Assembly (NCBI GenBank): GCA_027486585.1
Contig: JAIXOU010000033.1
Coordinates: 1-58,178 of the forward strand
Source: Verrucomicrobiaceae bacterium
GTDB taxonomy: Bacteria; Verrucomicrobiota; Verrucomicrobiia; Verrucomicrobiales; Verrucomicrobiaceae
Direction of reading: 5' to 3'
Length of the DNA stretch: 58,178 bases
Part shown: one piece after another, positions 35,995 through 45,928 of the stretch
Position numbering within the stretch: position 1 is the stretch's first letter
How the letters are laid out: each line of letters opens with the position of its first letter
Notes under the pieces: generated by a model
What the model was told of the DNA's origin: nothing
The model's input: only the letters and a program-made list of their open reading frames with translations
Database searches by the model: none
Position numbers and translations under genes: made by a program

Positions 35995-36375
35995 TCACCC
36001 CATCTTAGCCTCCTCTTCGCCTTCAGGAAGAGGGTCAGCAGGTGGAGGAAGACTGTCGATGGCATTGAGGATTCTCACACCTCGTTCCACGGATTGATCC
36101 AGGCGGAAGAAGATTTGTGGGGAGTTCTTCATGACAATCCGCTTGTGAACTTCACGTTGGATGGCCCCACGATTCTTGTTCAGCTTTTCGATAACAAACT
36201 CTTTGCTAATGCCGGTGCCGAGCACGCCGATGTAAGCAAAGGATTGCTTTAGATCAGGCGTGGCCTCGACGTCGTGGACGGTGAGGATCACACCATCAAA
36301 GCGATAGTGCTTTTCCAAGACGCTGCTTAGCTCTCGCTTCAGCAGCTCGCTGACTCTTTTGATACGCTGGCTCAT
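35995..36375 (-). CDS. rbfA: Ribosome-binding factor A
   Basis: From the ATG at 36375 the product is 126 residues, the family length, and starts MSQRIKRVSELLKREL, a typical RbfA N-terminus; upstream codons to 36417 overlap infB and are not used. The KH-like core includes VHDVEATPDLKQSFAYIGVL and APQIFFR-like KNSPQIFFRLDQSVERG. RbfA binds the 30S subunit during late 16S rRNA maturation. It starts 5 bases after the infB stop and belongs to the same operon. Confidence 0.92.
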   Translation of the reverse strand: MSQRIKRVSELLKRELSSVLEKHYRFDGVILTVHDVEATPDLKQSFAYIGVLGTGISKEFVIEKLNKNRGAIQREVHKRIVMKNSPQIFFRLDQSVERGVRILNAIDSLPPPADPLPEGEEEAKMG

Positions 36376-36380
36376 GATTG

Positions 36381-38627
36381 TTAGAGGGCTTGAGCAAACT
36401 TCTCGAGTTCGTAACACTCGATGATGTCATTCTCCTCGTAATCACTGAAGCCATGGAGCTTGATACCGCACTCCAGACCATTGCGCACTTCGGGAACTTC
36501 GTCTTGGAAGCGGCGCAGGGTCTCAATACCGCCATCATAGACGGCTTGGCCATTGCGCAGAACACGAGCCCGTTGTTTGCGATCAATACGGCCATCGATG
36601 ACCTGTGATCCACCGACGTAGCCTTTGTTGACCTTGAAGACTTGTTTGACCTTGGCGTGGCCGAGCACTTTCTCACGAGTGAGCGGATCGAGCATTCCTG
36701 TCATGGCATCCTTCACCTGATCCACAAGTTCGTAGATGATGGAGTAAAGCTTGATCTGAACGCCTTCACGCTTGGCCACTCCGAGCGCCTTATTTTCCAC
36801 CTTGGTATTAAATCCAATGATGATGGCGTCTGAACCGCTGGCCAACAGAACGTCAGATTCAGTGATCGGACCGACATCACTGTGCAGGATGCGCTGATTG
36901 ATTTTGTCACTGGTGATCTCACCCAGACATTTGGTGATCGCTTCGACAGAACCCTGCACGTCGGTCTTGATGACCAGCTTGAGGGTTTTCTTGTTGCCTT
37001 CGTCGATGCTGGAGAAGAGATGCTCAAGCGTGGAGCGGCGAGTAACGGCGAGCTTCTTTTGGCGATTTTCTTCCAGGCGTTCTTCGCTGAGTTTTTTGAC
37101 AGAGCGCTCGCTGTCCATAATGACGACTTCATCACCGACGTGTGGCATGTCGCTAAATCCGACGAGCTCGACAGGCATACCTGGCAGCACTTCTTTGATC
37201 GGAGCGCCGCGATCATTGATCAAAGCGCGCACCTTGCCCCAATGAGGACCGCAGATGAAGGGCAGGCCAACGCGGAGAGTTCCCTGACGCACGATCACCG
37301 TGGCAACAGGGCCTTTACCAGCAACCATGCTGGATTCGATCACCGTTGCACGAGCAGGAGCTTTTGGATCGGCTTTGAGTTCCAGAACTTCGGCCTGGAG
37401 GGCCATCGTTTCGAGCAATCCATCGAGGCCGAGACCACTTTTGGCAGAAACTTCCATGCACTCGATCTCACCACCCCATTCCACGGGAGCGAGCCCCATG
37501 TCCTGAAGTTGTGACTTCACACGCATCACATTGGCTGAGGCTAAATCACATTTATTGATGGCCACCATCAGCGTCACGTCGGCAGCCTTAGCATGAGCCA
37601 GGGCTTCTTTCGTCTGCGGCATGATGCCGTCATCAGCCGCAATGATAAGCACGACGATATCTGTCACATTGGCACCGCGGGCGCGCATTCCAGAGAAAGC
37701 AGCGTGACCAGGGGTGTCGATGAAAGTGATTGGGCGTCCTTCATGGAAGACACTGTAAGCACCAATGTGCTGAGTGATTCCGCCGGCCTCGCCGGAGGTG
37801 ACTTGCGTCTTGCGGATAGCATCCAGAAGAGAGGTCTTACCATGATCAACGTGACCCATGAAAGTAATGATCGGAGCGCGCAGTTGCAGCTTTTCCTGCT
37901 CCACTTCTTCCACGACTTGGGCCACTGGCTCGACGATGACTTCCTCGACCTTGTGCACACCAGCACCCTTCTCACGCTTTTCACGCTCGAGTCGGAAGCC
38001 GTGTTTCTCACAGACTTTCTCGGCCACTTCGATGTCGATGGCTTTATCCGCATTAGGGACGAAAACTTTAAGCGTAATGAGATCGGCGATGATCTTGAAA
38101 GGACGCAGTCCCATCTTTTCAGCCAGCTCTTTAACAATGATTGGCGGCTTGAGATGGATGATCTTTTCACCCGCTTCATTGAGTTCAAATTCAACGGGAG
38201 CTTCTTCGACTTTCACCACTGGCGGAACCACCGGCGCAGGAGCAACTTCGACAGGTCCTGGCTCTTTCAAGCGCGAGATCGGAGGCAGTGCGCTAACCGA
38301 CTTTGCATCGACAGGACGCCTTTTGACCTTTGGCTTATCATCTTCTTCAAAGATATTAAGCGCGGCTTTTTTCGCGTCATCCACTGTTGGCTTTGCAGGC
38401 TCAGCAGGGGGTTCTTCCTTGACCACTTTGGGTGCAGGCCGTGCTCCTAGGACAGGCAGTGTGCTGCCCTCTTTGCGTACGCCTCTAACCTTTGGCTTTT
38501 CTTCCTCAATCAGTGAGAGCACCTTTTTTGCCGGTTTCTTGGCAGGTGCACTCGCCTCCAGTTCATCGTCAGCTGAGCTGACAGAATTGGTTTCGGCGGA
38601 TTTCGAGGTAGAGGTGCGGGGTGGCAT
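36381..38627 (-). CDS. infB: Translation initiation factor IF-2
   Basis: The 748-residue protein begins with a low-complexity, charged, Ala/Lys/Pro-rich region (residues 1-165) followed by an IF2_N segment (VKELAEKMGLRPFKIIADL). The GTPase domain has G1 FMGHVDHGKTS, G3 DTPGHAAF and G4 NKCD. Domains II to IV complete the C-terminus. It positions initiator tRNA on the 30S subunit. It lies between nusA and rbfA with no ylxR- or ribosomal L7Ae-like gene between, in a conserved operon order. Confidence 0.95.
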   Translation of the reverse strand: MPPRTSTSKSAETNSVSSADDELEASAPAKKPAKKVLSLIEEEKPKVRGVRKEGSTLPVLGARPAPKVVKEEPPAEPAKPTVDDAKKAALNIFEEDDKPKVKRRPVDAKSVSALPPISRLKEPGPVEVAPAPVVPPVVKVEEAPVEFELNEAGEKIIHLKPPIIVKELAEKMGLRPFKIIADLITLKVFVPNADKAIDIEVAEKVCEKHGFRLEREKREKGAGVHKVEEVIVEPVAQVVEEVEQEKLQLRAPIITFMGHVDHGKTSLLDAIRKTQVTSGEAGGITQHIGAYSVFHEGRPITFIDTPGHAAFSGMRARGANVTDIVVLIIAADDGIMPQTKEALAHAKAADVTLMVAINKCDLASANVMRVKSQLQDMGLAPVEWGGEIECMEVSAKSGLGLDGLLETMALQAEVLELKADPKAPARATVIESSMVAGKGPVATVIVRQGTLRVGLPFICGPHWGKVRALINDRGAPIKEVLPGMPVELVGFSDMPHVGDEVVIMDSERSVKKLSEERLEENRQKKLAVTRRSTLEHLFSSIDEGNKKTLKLVIKTDVQGSVEAITKCLGEITSDKINQRILHSDVGPITESDVLLASGSDAIIIGFNTKVENKALGVAKREGVQIKLYSIIYELVDQVKDAMTGMLDPLTREKVLGHAKVKQVFKVNKGYVGGSQVIDGRIDRKQRARVLRNGQAVYDGGIETLRRFQDEVPEVRNGLECGIKLHGFSDYEENDIIECYELEKFAQAL

Positions 38628-38706
38628 GAGATAGAGCGGACGGGCGAACGGCGAGTGGGGCTGTCGGATTGAAGTTAAAGTGACTGAAAGCAGAGAGGCT
38701 CATAAG

Positions 38707-39960
38707 CTACTCCGCTGGTGTGTAAGATTGAATTCTTTCGTAAACCTGTTTGGCGAGAATTTCATCACCGCCGAGAGCGTCCACGAGATCATCCAGCTCA
38801 GACTGAAGCAGCATCATACGGTCACCAAGACCGCCATTGATCAGCTTACGAGCAGTATCGAGATTGATTCCGAGAGCTTTTTCCAGATCATGGGCCGCAT
38901 GGTCCATTTGGCCTTCAAAGACTTCAGCAGCGTGTTCATCACGCTCGATCTGCAACTCCATGCCGACAAGGCGGGAGGTGAGGCGAGCGTTCTGACCGCG
39001 GCGACCAATGGCCTTGGAGAGGTCTTCTTCACTGACCGTCAGGCGGGCGCTTTTTTGATCAGGCGACACTTGGATCGACATGACTTTGATCGGCTTTAGA
39101 GCCTCACGCACGAACTCAGCGGGATCAGCCTTCCAGCGGATGATGTCCACTTTTTCGTTATTGAGCTCACGGACAATGTTCTTCACCCGTGCACCGCGCA
39201 GGCCTACGCAGGCACCGACAGGATCGACTTTGTCATCGGCACTGTTGACTGCCAACTTTGTGCGATAACCAGCCTCACGAGAGATGCTGGAAATTTCGAC
39301 GGTCTGATCACTGATTTCGGTGACTTCGAATTCAAAGAGACGGCGCACAAAATTCACATGAGCACGACTCAGTACGATCTCGGGGCCACGAGCACCTTCG
39401 CGCTCCACTGCCTTGACGTAGAAACGCATGCGGTCACCGGGAGTGTAGTCTTCCGTAGAGACACGTTCTTTGGATGGCATGGTTCCTTCAAATTTACCCA
39501 AATCCACGATCACGTCTGACTTGTCAAAACGACGGATGACGCCGCTCACGACATCACCAGCGCGATCCTTGAATTCATCATAGAGATTTTCTTTCTCCGC
39601 CATGCGCAAACGCTGGAGCATGGTCTGCTTGGCCGTCTGGGCTGCGATACGACCCATGTTCTTTGGCGTGACTTCGATATCGATCTCATCACCGATTTCA
39701 GCGGTCTTTTTGAACAGACGCGCCTTCGCTAAAGTGAGTTCCTCCCATGGGTTAGTCACGGTCTCTACAGTCACCAGTTTAGCCCATGCCTTGATCGTCC
39801 CCTTGTCAGGGTCAATGACAATGCGCAGTTCACGTGCGGGGCCGATGCTCTTCTTCGAAGCGGCGAGAAGTGCCTGCGAAAGTGCCTCGACCATCTTCGT
39901 GCGGTCGATGCCCTTCTCTTTCTCGTAGTAGTCGAATAGTGCTTTAAGTTCGCTGATCAT
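38707..39960 (-). CDS. nusA: Transcription termination/antitermination factor NusA
   Basis: From the ATG at 39960 the product is 417 residues and starts MISELKALFDYYEKEKGI, a standard NusA N-terminus; the longer frame to 40179 has no family match. Order of domains: N-terminal RNA polymerase-binding domain, S1 domain (about 130-200), two KH domains (VDPVGACVGLRGARVKNIVREL and DLSKAIGRRGQNARL), and a helical C-terminal stretch without full-length acidic repeats. It is the first gene of the operon. A rimP gene normally found upstream is not in this window. Confidence 0.94.
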   Translation of the reverse strand: MISELKALFDYYEKEKGIDRTKMVEALSQALLAASKKSIGPARELRIVIDPDKGTIKAWAKLVTVETVTNPWEELTLAKARLFKKTAEIGDEIDIEVTPKNMGRIAAQTAKQTMLQRLRMAEKENLYDEFKDRAGDVVSGVIRRFDKSDVIVDLGKFEGTMPSKERVSTEDYTPGDRMRFYVKAVEREGARGPEIVLSRAHVNFVRRLFEFEVTEISDQTVEISSISREAGYRTKLAVNSADDKVDPVGACVGLRGARVKNIVRELNNEKVDIIRWKADPAEFVREALKPIKVMSIQVSPDQKSARLTVSEEDLSKAIGRRGQNARLTSRLVGMELQIERDEHAAEVFEGQMDHAAHDLEKALGINLDTARKLINGGLGDRMMLLQSELDDLVDALGGDEILAKQVYERIQSYTPAE

Positions 39961-40226
39961 AAAAATGGTAGCCTCTCTAGACGAAAAGAGAGCGGGGCAG
40001 GCCCCACTCTCGCCAAAAAACAGAAGTTCGTCCGGGAAAGGAAAGCGGGATACTAGTACACAGAGATGATTCGGCAAGCCAAAATTGAGAGTCGTTTCTA
40101 AGCCGAGTTCGGGGAGTTGGCCAAATTCACCCTCCAAAAAATCTCCCCCGGCCCCGAAAAGCCGTCTGAAAACTCTCACTTGCGGGGATTGCCAAGCGCC
40201 TGCTTCCCGCTATTCTCGGGCTCCTC

Positions 40227-42191
40227 ATGTCCCTCGAAGCCACTCTCCAGTCCGCTGCTGACGCCGGTCAGCTCCTCAAATCCAGCCACGAAAACATCCT
40301 GGCTCTCCTCGCCGCCAGTCCTAATCCCCTTTACCGCGCCAGCATCGAAGAGCTTGCCTCCGCCAGTCAGTGGGATGAACTCAATGACCGCTTCTTCCAA
40401 GCCCTGAAATTTGGTACAGGCGGCCTGCGCGGACGCACCGTCGGCAAAATCGTCACCAAGGCAGAGCGCGGTGAAGCTGCTGCCGATCAGCGCCCCGACC
40501 ATCCCTGCGTCGGCACGAACGCGATGAACTACTACAACGTCGGCCGTGCGACCCGTGGCCTAGTGGCCTATGCCAAGACCTATCGCCAGAATGCTGGCCT
40601 CAGTGGCAAGCCAAGCATCGTCTTTGCTCACGACACCCGTCATTTCTCCGCAGAATTCGCGCAGAAATGTGCCCAGATCGCTACCGAAATCGGTGCCGAC
40701 ATTTACCTCTTTGATGGCTGCCGCGCCACCCCTGAGATGTCTTTCGCCGTCCGCCAACTGCGTGCAGACGCTGGCGTCATGCTCACCGCCAGTCATAATC
40801 CCGCTCACGATAACGGCTTTAAAGTCAATTTTAACGATGGTGCAGGCATCGTCGAGCCACATGCCACAGGCATCATTAAAGAAGTCAATGCCCTCACCGA
40901 CGAGTCCTACACTCCCCTGCCCCAGGATCAGCAGGGTAAAATCACCATGCTCGGCGCCGACATGGACGCCCAGTATCTCGAGCGTGTCGAGACCATGATG
41001 CTCCAGCCAGAATTGCTCAAAGGAGAAAAAGCCAAGAACCTCAAAATCGTCTTCACCGCCCTCCACGGCACTGGTGGCGTGCTCGTGCCCGTTTTGCTGA
41101 AAAAACTCGGCTTCAACTTCTTCACCGTGCCCGAGCAGGACATCCGTGACGGACGCTTCCCCACGGTCAAATCGCCGAATCCAGAAAATGCCCCTGCATT
41201 GAAAATGGCCGTCGATCTGGCCAATAAAGAAGGCGCAGACATCGTCATCGGCACCGACCCAGACTGCGACCGCATGGGCGTCGGCGTCCGCAATGACAAG
41301 GGAGAAATGGTCCTCCTCACCGGCAATCAGACCGGCTCACTCATGGGTTGGTATCGCCTCAAGACGATGTTTGATCTCGGCTTCCTCAATGACGCCAACA
41401 AAAAGAACGCCGTCTTTCTCAAGACCTTCGTCACCAGTCCTATGCAGGACACCATCGCCGCTAAATTTGGCGTGCAGTGCGTGAACACCCTCACCGGCTT
41501 CAAGTGGATCAGCTCCAAGCTTGCCAAATACGAAGCCGCGCTCCCCGTAGACATCCTCGCTAAGTATCGCGACCTCTCCGCCGCCGACTCCCGGTCCGCC
41601 CGTCTCCAATACAGCAAGTTCCTCGTCTTTGGCGGAGAAGAAAGTTACGGCTACATGGGAGACGACTTCAGCCGTGACAAAGATGGCAATGGAGCCGTCG
41701 TCATGTTCGCTGAACTCGCTGCCTATGCAGCCAGCCAGGACCTCACCATCGTCGGCCTACTGGATCAGATTTATTGTGATGTCGGCTACTTCCTTGAGGT
41801 CAATCAAAGCAAAGTCTTTGAAGGTGCCAGCGGAGCCGCCCAAATTGCCAAGCTCGCTGACAGCTACGGCAGCAATCCACCCACAGAGGTCGATGGCAGT
41901 GCCGTCACCAAAGTGCGTGACTTCCGCAAGCCCGGCATCTTTGATGAAGAAGGTGATGCCATCTCCACCGAGAAGATGCTCTTCGTCGATCTCGCCGATG
42001 GCCGCAGCTTTGCCGTCCGCCCCTCCGGCACCGAGCCGAAGATCAAATACTACATGTTCGCCCGCCAAGTCCCCGCAGCAGGCCAAAAACTCAGCGCCGA
42101 CGAACTCGCCGCCGCCAAAGTCAAAGTCAGCGCTTCCCTGGAAAGCCTCTGGACCTTCCTGGAAAAAGACATCGACGCCCGCCTTGCCTAA
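40227..42191 (+). CDS. Phosphoglucomutase/phosphomannomutase (alpha-D-phosphohexomutase)
   Basis: The 654-residue protein has the phosphoserine loop MLTASHNPAHDNGFKVN, the metal-binding loop GTDPDCDRMGVG, the sugar-specificity loop GGEESYGYMG and the C-terminal phosphate loop RPSGTEPKIKYY. The length, longer than the usual 450-550 residues, matches large PgcA/YhxB-type enzymes. It interconverts hexose 1- and 6-phosphates and would feed nucleotide-sugar synthesis. It is transcribed divergently from nusA. Whether glucose or mannose is preferred cannot be read from the sequence. Confidence 0.9.
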   Translation: MSLEATLQSAADAGQLLKSSHENILALLAASPNPLYRASIEELASASQWDELNDRFFQALKFGTGGLRGRTVGKIVTKAERGEAAADQRPDHPCVGTNAMNYYNVGRATRGLVAYAKTYRQNAGLSGKPSIVFAHDTRHFSAEFAQKCAQIATEIGADIYLFDGCRATPEMSFAVRQLRADAGVMLTASHNPAHDNGFKVNFNDGAGIVEPHATGIIKEVNALTDESYTPLPQDQQGKITMLGADMDAQYLERVETMMLQPELLKGEKAKNLKIVFTALHGTGGVLVPVLLKKLGFNFFTVPEQDIRDGRFPTVKSPNPENAPALKMAVDLANKEGADIVIGTDPDCDRMGVGVRNDKGEMVLLTGNQTGSLMGWYRLKTMFDLGFLNDANKKNAVFLKTFVTSPMQDTIAAKFGVQCVNTLTGFKWISSKLAKYEAALPVDILAKYRDLSAADSRSARLQYSKFLVFGGEESYGYMGDDFSRDKDGNGAVVMFAELAAYAASQDLTIVGLLDQIYCDVGYFLEVNQSKVFEGASGAAQIAKLADSYGSNPPTEVDGSAVTKVRDFRKPGIFDEEGDAISTEKMLFVDLADGRSFAVRPSGTEPKIKYYMFARQVPAAGQKLSADELAAAKVKVSASLESLWTFLEKDIDARLA

Positions 42192-42226
42192 CCGTAAGAA
42201 GGTTGAACGCGCCAACAATTGAAGGT

Positions 42227-42260
42227 GGAGAAAGTGTGAGCTATTCACGCTTTCTTTCTC
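42227..42260 (+). terminator. Probable intrinsic terminator after the phosphohexomutase gene
   Basis: An inverted repeat with arms 42230-42239 and 42245-42254 and a 5-base loop lies about 40 bases after the stop codon. One G-T type mismatch is present. A T/C-rich stretch follows. Confidence 0.6.
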
Positions 42261-42287
42261 CAATCATACCTGGCTAACCAAAAACTC

Positions 42288-43382
42288 ATGACACTGACCC
42301 TCCCGCGCTGGTTCGATCTCCACACGCATTTCCGTCAAGGCCCAGCGGTGGCCTCCTATATTAAAGCTCATCTGGATATGGGCTGCGCGGGAGCCTTGGC
42401 AATGCCGAACACGCAACCACCCGTCTCACGAGTTTCAGGCGCAGCACAGGCGGATGGTTGGTCCATTGAAAGCTACTCTGCCGAGCTGCTAGCTGCAGGA
42501 GCGCAGACCTTTGAGCAACTCATCGTGCCGCTTTATCTGACGCGGCAGACGACAGCGGCGATGATCCGCGAAGGCGCGGCTTCCGGACTGCTACGCGCCT
42601 GCAAATATTACCCGCCGCATGGCACCACGAATTCCGAGCATGGGATGCCCATGGACGACCTCATCGGCGGTGAAGTTTTCCAGGCGATGGAAGAATGCGG
42701 TACCATCCTCTGCATTCATGGCGAGCAGCACGCGCTAACTGGACCGGACTATATCGATGCTCAGCACAACGCGGAGACGCGATTCTACACAGAGCGGATG
42801 CCACGCCTTCTCGCTGCCCACCCAAAGCTGCGCATTGTTTGTGAGCACATCACCACACGCTCAGCAGCGGAATTTGTGACCGCGGCTCCCGCTCATGTCG
42901 CGGCGACGATCACACCGCAGCATCTGCTCTACACTCTGGGGCATTTGATTCAGGGACTAAAATACCATCTCTATTGTCTGCCGATTGTGAAGTTTCAGGA
43001 CGATCGTGCAGCCCTTCGAGCTGCGGTGACGACCGCCGGCCAGGCTAAGTTTTTCGCCGGAACAGACAGCGCACCCCATACAACTAAAGCAACGGCGTGC
43101 GGCTGCGCAGCTGGCTGCTTTACAGGAGGATGTGCTCCACAACTCTATGCCATGGCCTTTGAAGAAGCGGGCGTGGATCTTAGCGGTTCAGATGGGCAGA
43201 ATCTCTTCGAGCGTTTTCTCTGCCTGAATGGCCCTGCGTTCTATGGTTTCCCAGCTTCAATGCAACGTTTCCAGATGGAGAAGGCCGCCTCTCAAACATC
43301 TCTACTTGAAACCCCTGCGGGTCCGATCACGCCACTTCCACTTGGAATGGGCATTCAGCTCAGTTGGCGAGTCCTCGGTTAA
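42288..43382 (+). CDS. pyrC: Dihydroorotase (PyrC, class II type)
   Basis: The 364-residue protein has the zinc motif FDLHTHFRQG, followed by AMPNTQPPVS, the carbamylated lysine region LLRACKYYPPHGTTNSEHG, CIHGEQH and EHITTRSA His ligands, and catalytic Asp in FFAGTDSAPHTTKAT. A Cys-rich loop CGCAAGCFTGGCAP follows, as in E. coli-type PyrC. It cyclises carbamoyl-aspartate to dihydroorotate in pyrimidine synthesis. It stands alone after a probable terminator. Identification is secure. Confidence 0.92.
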   Translation: MTLTLPRWFDLHTHFRQGPAVASYIKAHLDMGCAGALAMPNTQPPVSRVSGAAQADGWSIESYSAELLAAGAQTFEQLIVPLYLTRQTTAAMIREGAASGLLRACKYYPPHGTTNSEHGMPMDDLIGGEVFQAMEECGTILCIHGEQHALTGPDYIDAQHNAETRFYTERMPRLLAAHPKLRIVCEHITTRSAAEFVTAAPAHVAATITPQHLLYTLGHLIQGLKYHLYCLPIVKFQDDRAALRAAVTTAGQAKFFAGTDSAPHTTKATACGCAAGCFTGGCAPQLYAMAFEEAGVDLSGSDGQNLFERFLCLNGPAFYGFPASMQRFQMEKAASQTSLLETPAGPITPLPLGMGIQLSWRVLG

Positions 43383-43400
43383 GTGTCAAAGTGGGTATGC

Positions 43401-45809
43401 TCACCACGGAATGCCATTCATCTGCCAGACGTCTGAGGCCAAAGGCTTGAAGCGAGTCGAGAGAGGGACATTTGGAGGCAGCGAGAAGGTCTGATATTCA
43501 AAAGCCTCCCGCTCTGAAGTGGTGAGGGGACGGCTGACAGAGACCACAAGGTTGCAGGATTGAGCTAGGCTAAGTCGCGTCAAATCTTCGTCAAAGGCAC
43601 CTGGGTAGAGCGGCCCTTCACTAAGGATCATGGGGTGTCTGCCGATGCTAAGAGAACGGCGTGTGGTCTCGTCACTCTCAGGTCTGCCACAAACGCTCCA
43701 TCGCGTGCTGGCGTCAGCGCCATCTCGGCCGGGAAGCAGCAAACAGGCTTGAGTCATGGGACCGGTGATGGTCATAGGTGCAAATTGCACAGTCGTGGCT
43801 TCAGGAACGAGCGCTTCAAAAAAGATTTCCTTTGCGGTGTCGTTATCACGAATAACGCGGAAGGCCCACTCCCAGCTGGGAATGAAGCTGACCCGCGCGG
43901 ATAGACCTGCCTGCATGAATTGACTCTGCCAGGGGAGATCCGTGAGGCTACTATCAGCGGCTAGTAGCAGCCATTCGGGAGATGTTCCGAGCTGCTGGAT
44001 TGCCTGAGCGATTTCTTGAATTAGGGCGTTTGAATCTGGGCTACCTCCTGCCGTGGCTGCGCGCAGGCGACCTTGTTTGATCTGCCGACCTGTGCTGCTT
44101 TGTACGATCCAACTGTATTTGCCGGAGGCGGCATCGCCCTTCATGACGACACTGATCCAGAGACAGTTTGCCAACTCAGAACGCTCACGAAGTTCAGCCG
44201 AGATGGACCACAGTTCGATGGCGCTTTTATGCTCCAGCTGCTGCATGAGACGCGGGTCGGCTTGCAGTGCCTGAACGAGTCGAGATGGCGAACGGCTACC
44301 ATGCAAATGGCGCAAGGCCAGCACACGAAGTTCTGCCGGCAAGCTGCGAGTGAGGGTAACATCCCTATCTAAAAGTGTTTCATGCAGCGTGAAGAGTGTT
44401 TCCTCATCCACAATGGCCTCTGTCTCCAGCTTTCCCCAGGCGATGCGCAGTTGCTGAGTGCAAGTCTGCCAGGCGCTGAAATCCCGCAGCACCGGCATAC
44501 GGCGCTGGGACTGACGCAGTGCTTGGGCATAATGAATGACTTTTTCAGCCGACTCAGGCCACTCGGCCAAGATACGACCAAGGGTGTAAAGGCATTGATA
44601 CCGATGAGCTAAGCGCGCCGCTGACTGTAGTAGATCATGCTGCTTTTTCAGGGCATAGGACTGCGCCTTTTTACCAACCCAGGCTAGCGCTGCCAAAGGG
44701 TGTGTGAGCACGACTCCGCAGGCCTTCAGCTTTTGCCAGTCTGGATCATGATCGACTTCACGCAGCAGCCGAGTTTGAAAAATGTCTTCTTCATCACGGA
44801 ATAACAGGGCCAATTCTTTAGCTTTATCTGACTGCGGCGGCTCACCAGGGAAAGGCAGATCCTCCAGAGAAACCCGCAGGCTTTTGGGAGCACTCAGGCC
44901 GACCTCGGCCAGTGTCCAGGCCGCCACTTTGCAACGTTGCACAAAGGCAGCGGGAGCGCGCTCAGGCAGCAGATGCAGGGCCAGGGCGGTGAGGCGCGCG
45001 GATTCTGCATAGAGTCCCGCACAGCGCAGGGTCGAAGCGGCGTTCAGCAGGACTTCCACTTCGATAAGTGGCGTGGCTGTCTGCGACGGACGCGAATCAC
45101 GCAACAGTTGCCAAGTGCTCATGCACCAAGGTGAAATGTCAGCGAGCTGCTCTGAGGAGACGGCCGGATCATGACAGACGAGATGGACTAACTTGGTAAT
45201 GACAGCCACGAGCAACCTGAGCGTGACCTTCTGGGAGAGCGGCATCCAGGCTTCTTCTCGCAGGAAATTCAGATCGATGCTGCGTCCGCATTTCCAGTCA
45301 GGACGGGCTTTGATCAATAGAGCCTGCAAGTCTTTCATCAGACCGATTGGATCTCCAGCTAAAGCAGCGCGACAGAGCCAGAGACTGAGTGCACTGGAAT
45401 GCGGGGCTACAGGCAAAGACGGAAGAGAAAGCTTCTCATGCAGCGCTCGCATGACATTTTCCTGCAGCAAGCATTCATCCTCAGCCAAGATAAGGCTGGG
45501 CATGAGCGACAAGGCTGCCCCAAAGATCAGCGGTTCCTTTGATTGAAGCGCCGCTAGAGTGATGGCTGCGTTGTTTTGGCGCTTCTCAGGGGGAGAATCA
45601 GGACACTGGGTGTGCCGCCAGAGTTGATAGTCCGGGCGTGATCCATGCTTGGCGTCCTGGGCCCGCCAGTAGTCGCGCAGGGCAGGCCTGCTAGGTTTGC
45701 CGTTTTGAGCGCTCCGCCACTGCTCGTATTCCTGCACGATCACGAACAAACTCACCGTCATTGCAGGTGGGGATGATCGGCGGGATTGATGACGGTTAGG
45801 TGCTGACAT
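43401..45809 (-). CDS. Large uncharacterised protein with a CHAT-like C-terminal region
   Basis: The 802-residue cytoplasmic protein lacks a signal peptide. The first 550 residues are helical with many Leu/Ala/Arg-rich segments and no clear motif. From about residue 600 the sequence EWLLLAADSSLTDLPWQ recalls the opening of caspase-like CHAT domains (LLxxDGxLxxLPW). Later a region with IGRHPMILSEGPLYPG and AQSCNLVVSVSRPLT sits where CHAT proteases have their His and Cys. The usual LSACxT motif is replaced by VSVSRP, so the catalytic dyad is doubtful. It stands alone, convergent to pyrC and divergent from the GT2 gene. The family call is tentative. Confidence 0.6.
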   Translation of the reverse strand: MSAPNRHQSRRSSPPAMTVSLFVIVQEYEQWRSAQNGKPSRPALRDYWRAQDAKHGSRPDYQLWRHTQCPDSPPEKRQNNAAITLAALQSKEPLIFGAALSLMPSLILAEDECLLQENVMRALHEKLSLPSLPVAPHSSALSLWLCRAALAGDPIGLMKDLQALLIKARPDWKCGRSIDLNFLREEAWMPLSQKVTLRLLVAVITKLVHLVCHDPAVSSEQLADISPWCMSTWQLLRDSRPSQTATPLIEVEVLLNAASTLRCAGLYAESARLTALALHLLPERAPAAFVQRCKVAAWTLAEVGLSAPKSLRVSLEDLPFPGEPPQSDKAKELALLFRDEEDIFQTRLLREVDHDPDWQKLKACGVVLTHPLAALAWVGKKAQSYALKKQHDLLQSAARLAHRYQCLYTLGRILAEWPESAEKVIHYAQALRQSQRRMPVLRDFSAWQTCTQQLRIAWGKLETEAIVDEETLFTLHETLLDRDVTLTRSLPAELRVLALRHLHGSRSPSRLVQALQADPRLMQQLEHKSAIELWSISAELRERSELANCLWISVVMKGDAASGKYSWIVQSSTGRQIKQGRLRAATAGGSPDSNALIQEIAQAIQQLGTSPEWLLLAADSSLTDLPWQSQFMQAGLSARVSFIPSWEWAFRVIRDNDTAKEIFFEALVPEATTVQFAPMTITGPMTQACLLLPGRDGADASTRWSVCGRPESDETTRRSLSIGRHPMILSEGPLYPGAFDEDLTRLSLAQSCNLVVSVSRPLTTSEREAFEYQTFSLPPNVPLSTRFKPLASDVWQMNGIPW

Positions 45810-45928
45810 GAGGGGGTTTAAAGGCTACTCGGATGTAACCTCAAGGCAAATGTCCATCTGTAAGAACTAATTCAAAAGAGACCTTTAATGGACAGATCCA
45901 GATTCCTTTCCACCATGCGCGCCCTTTC

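Noticed and set aside
36882..38634. Long plus-strand open frames (up to 285 codons) opposite infB and nusA
   Set aside because: They lie wholly antisense to the very clear IF-2 and NusA genes, have shadow-like composition and no motifs.
40116..40220. Additional small genes in the nusA-phosphohexomutase divergent gap
   Set aside because: Only short frames without ribosome-binding sites or motifs; the gap is taken as a promoter region.
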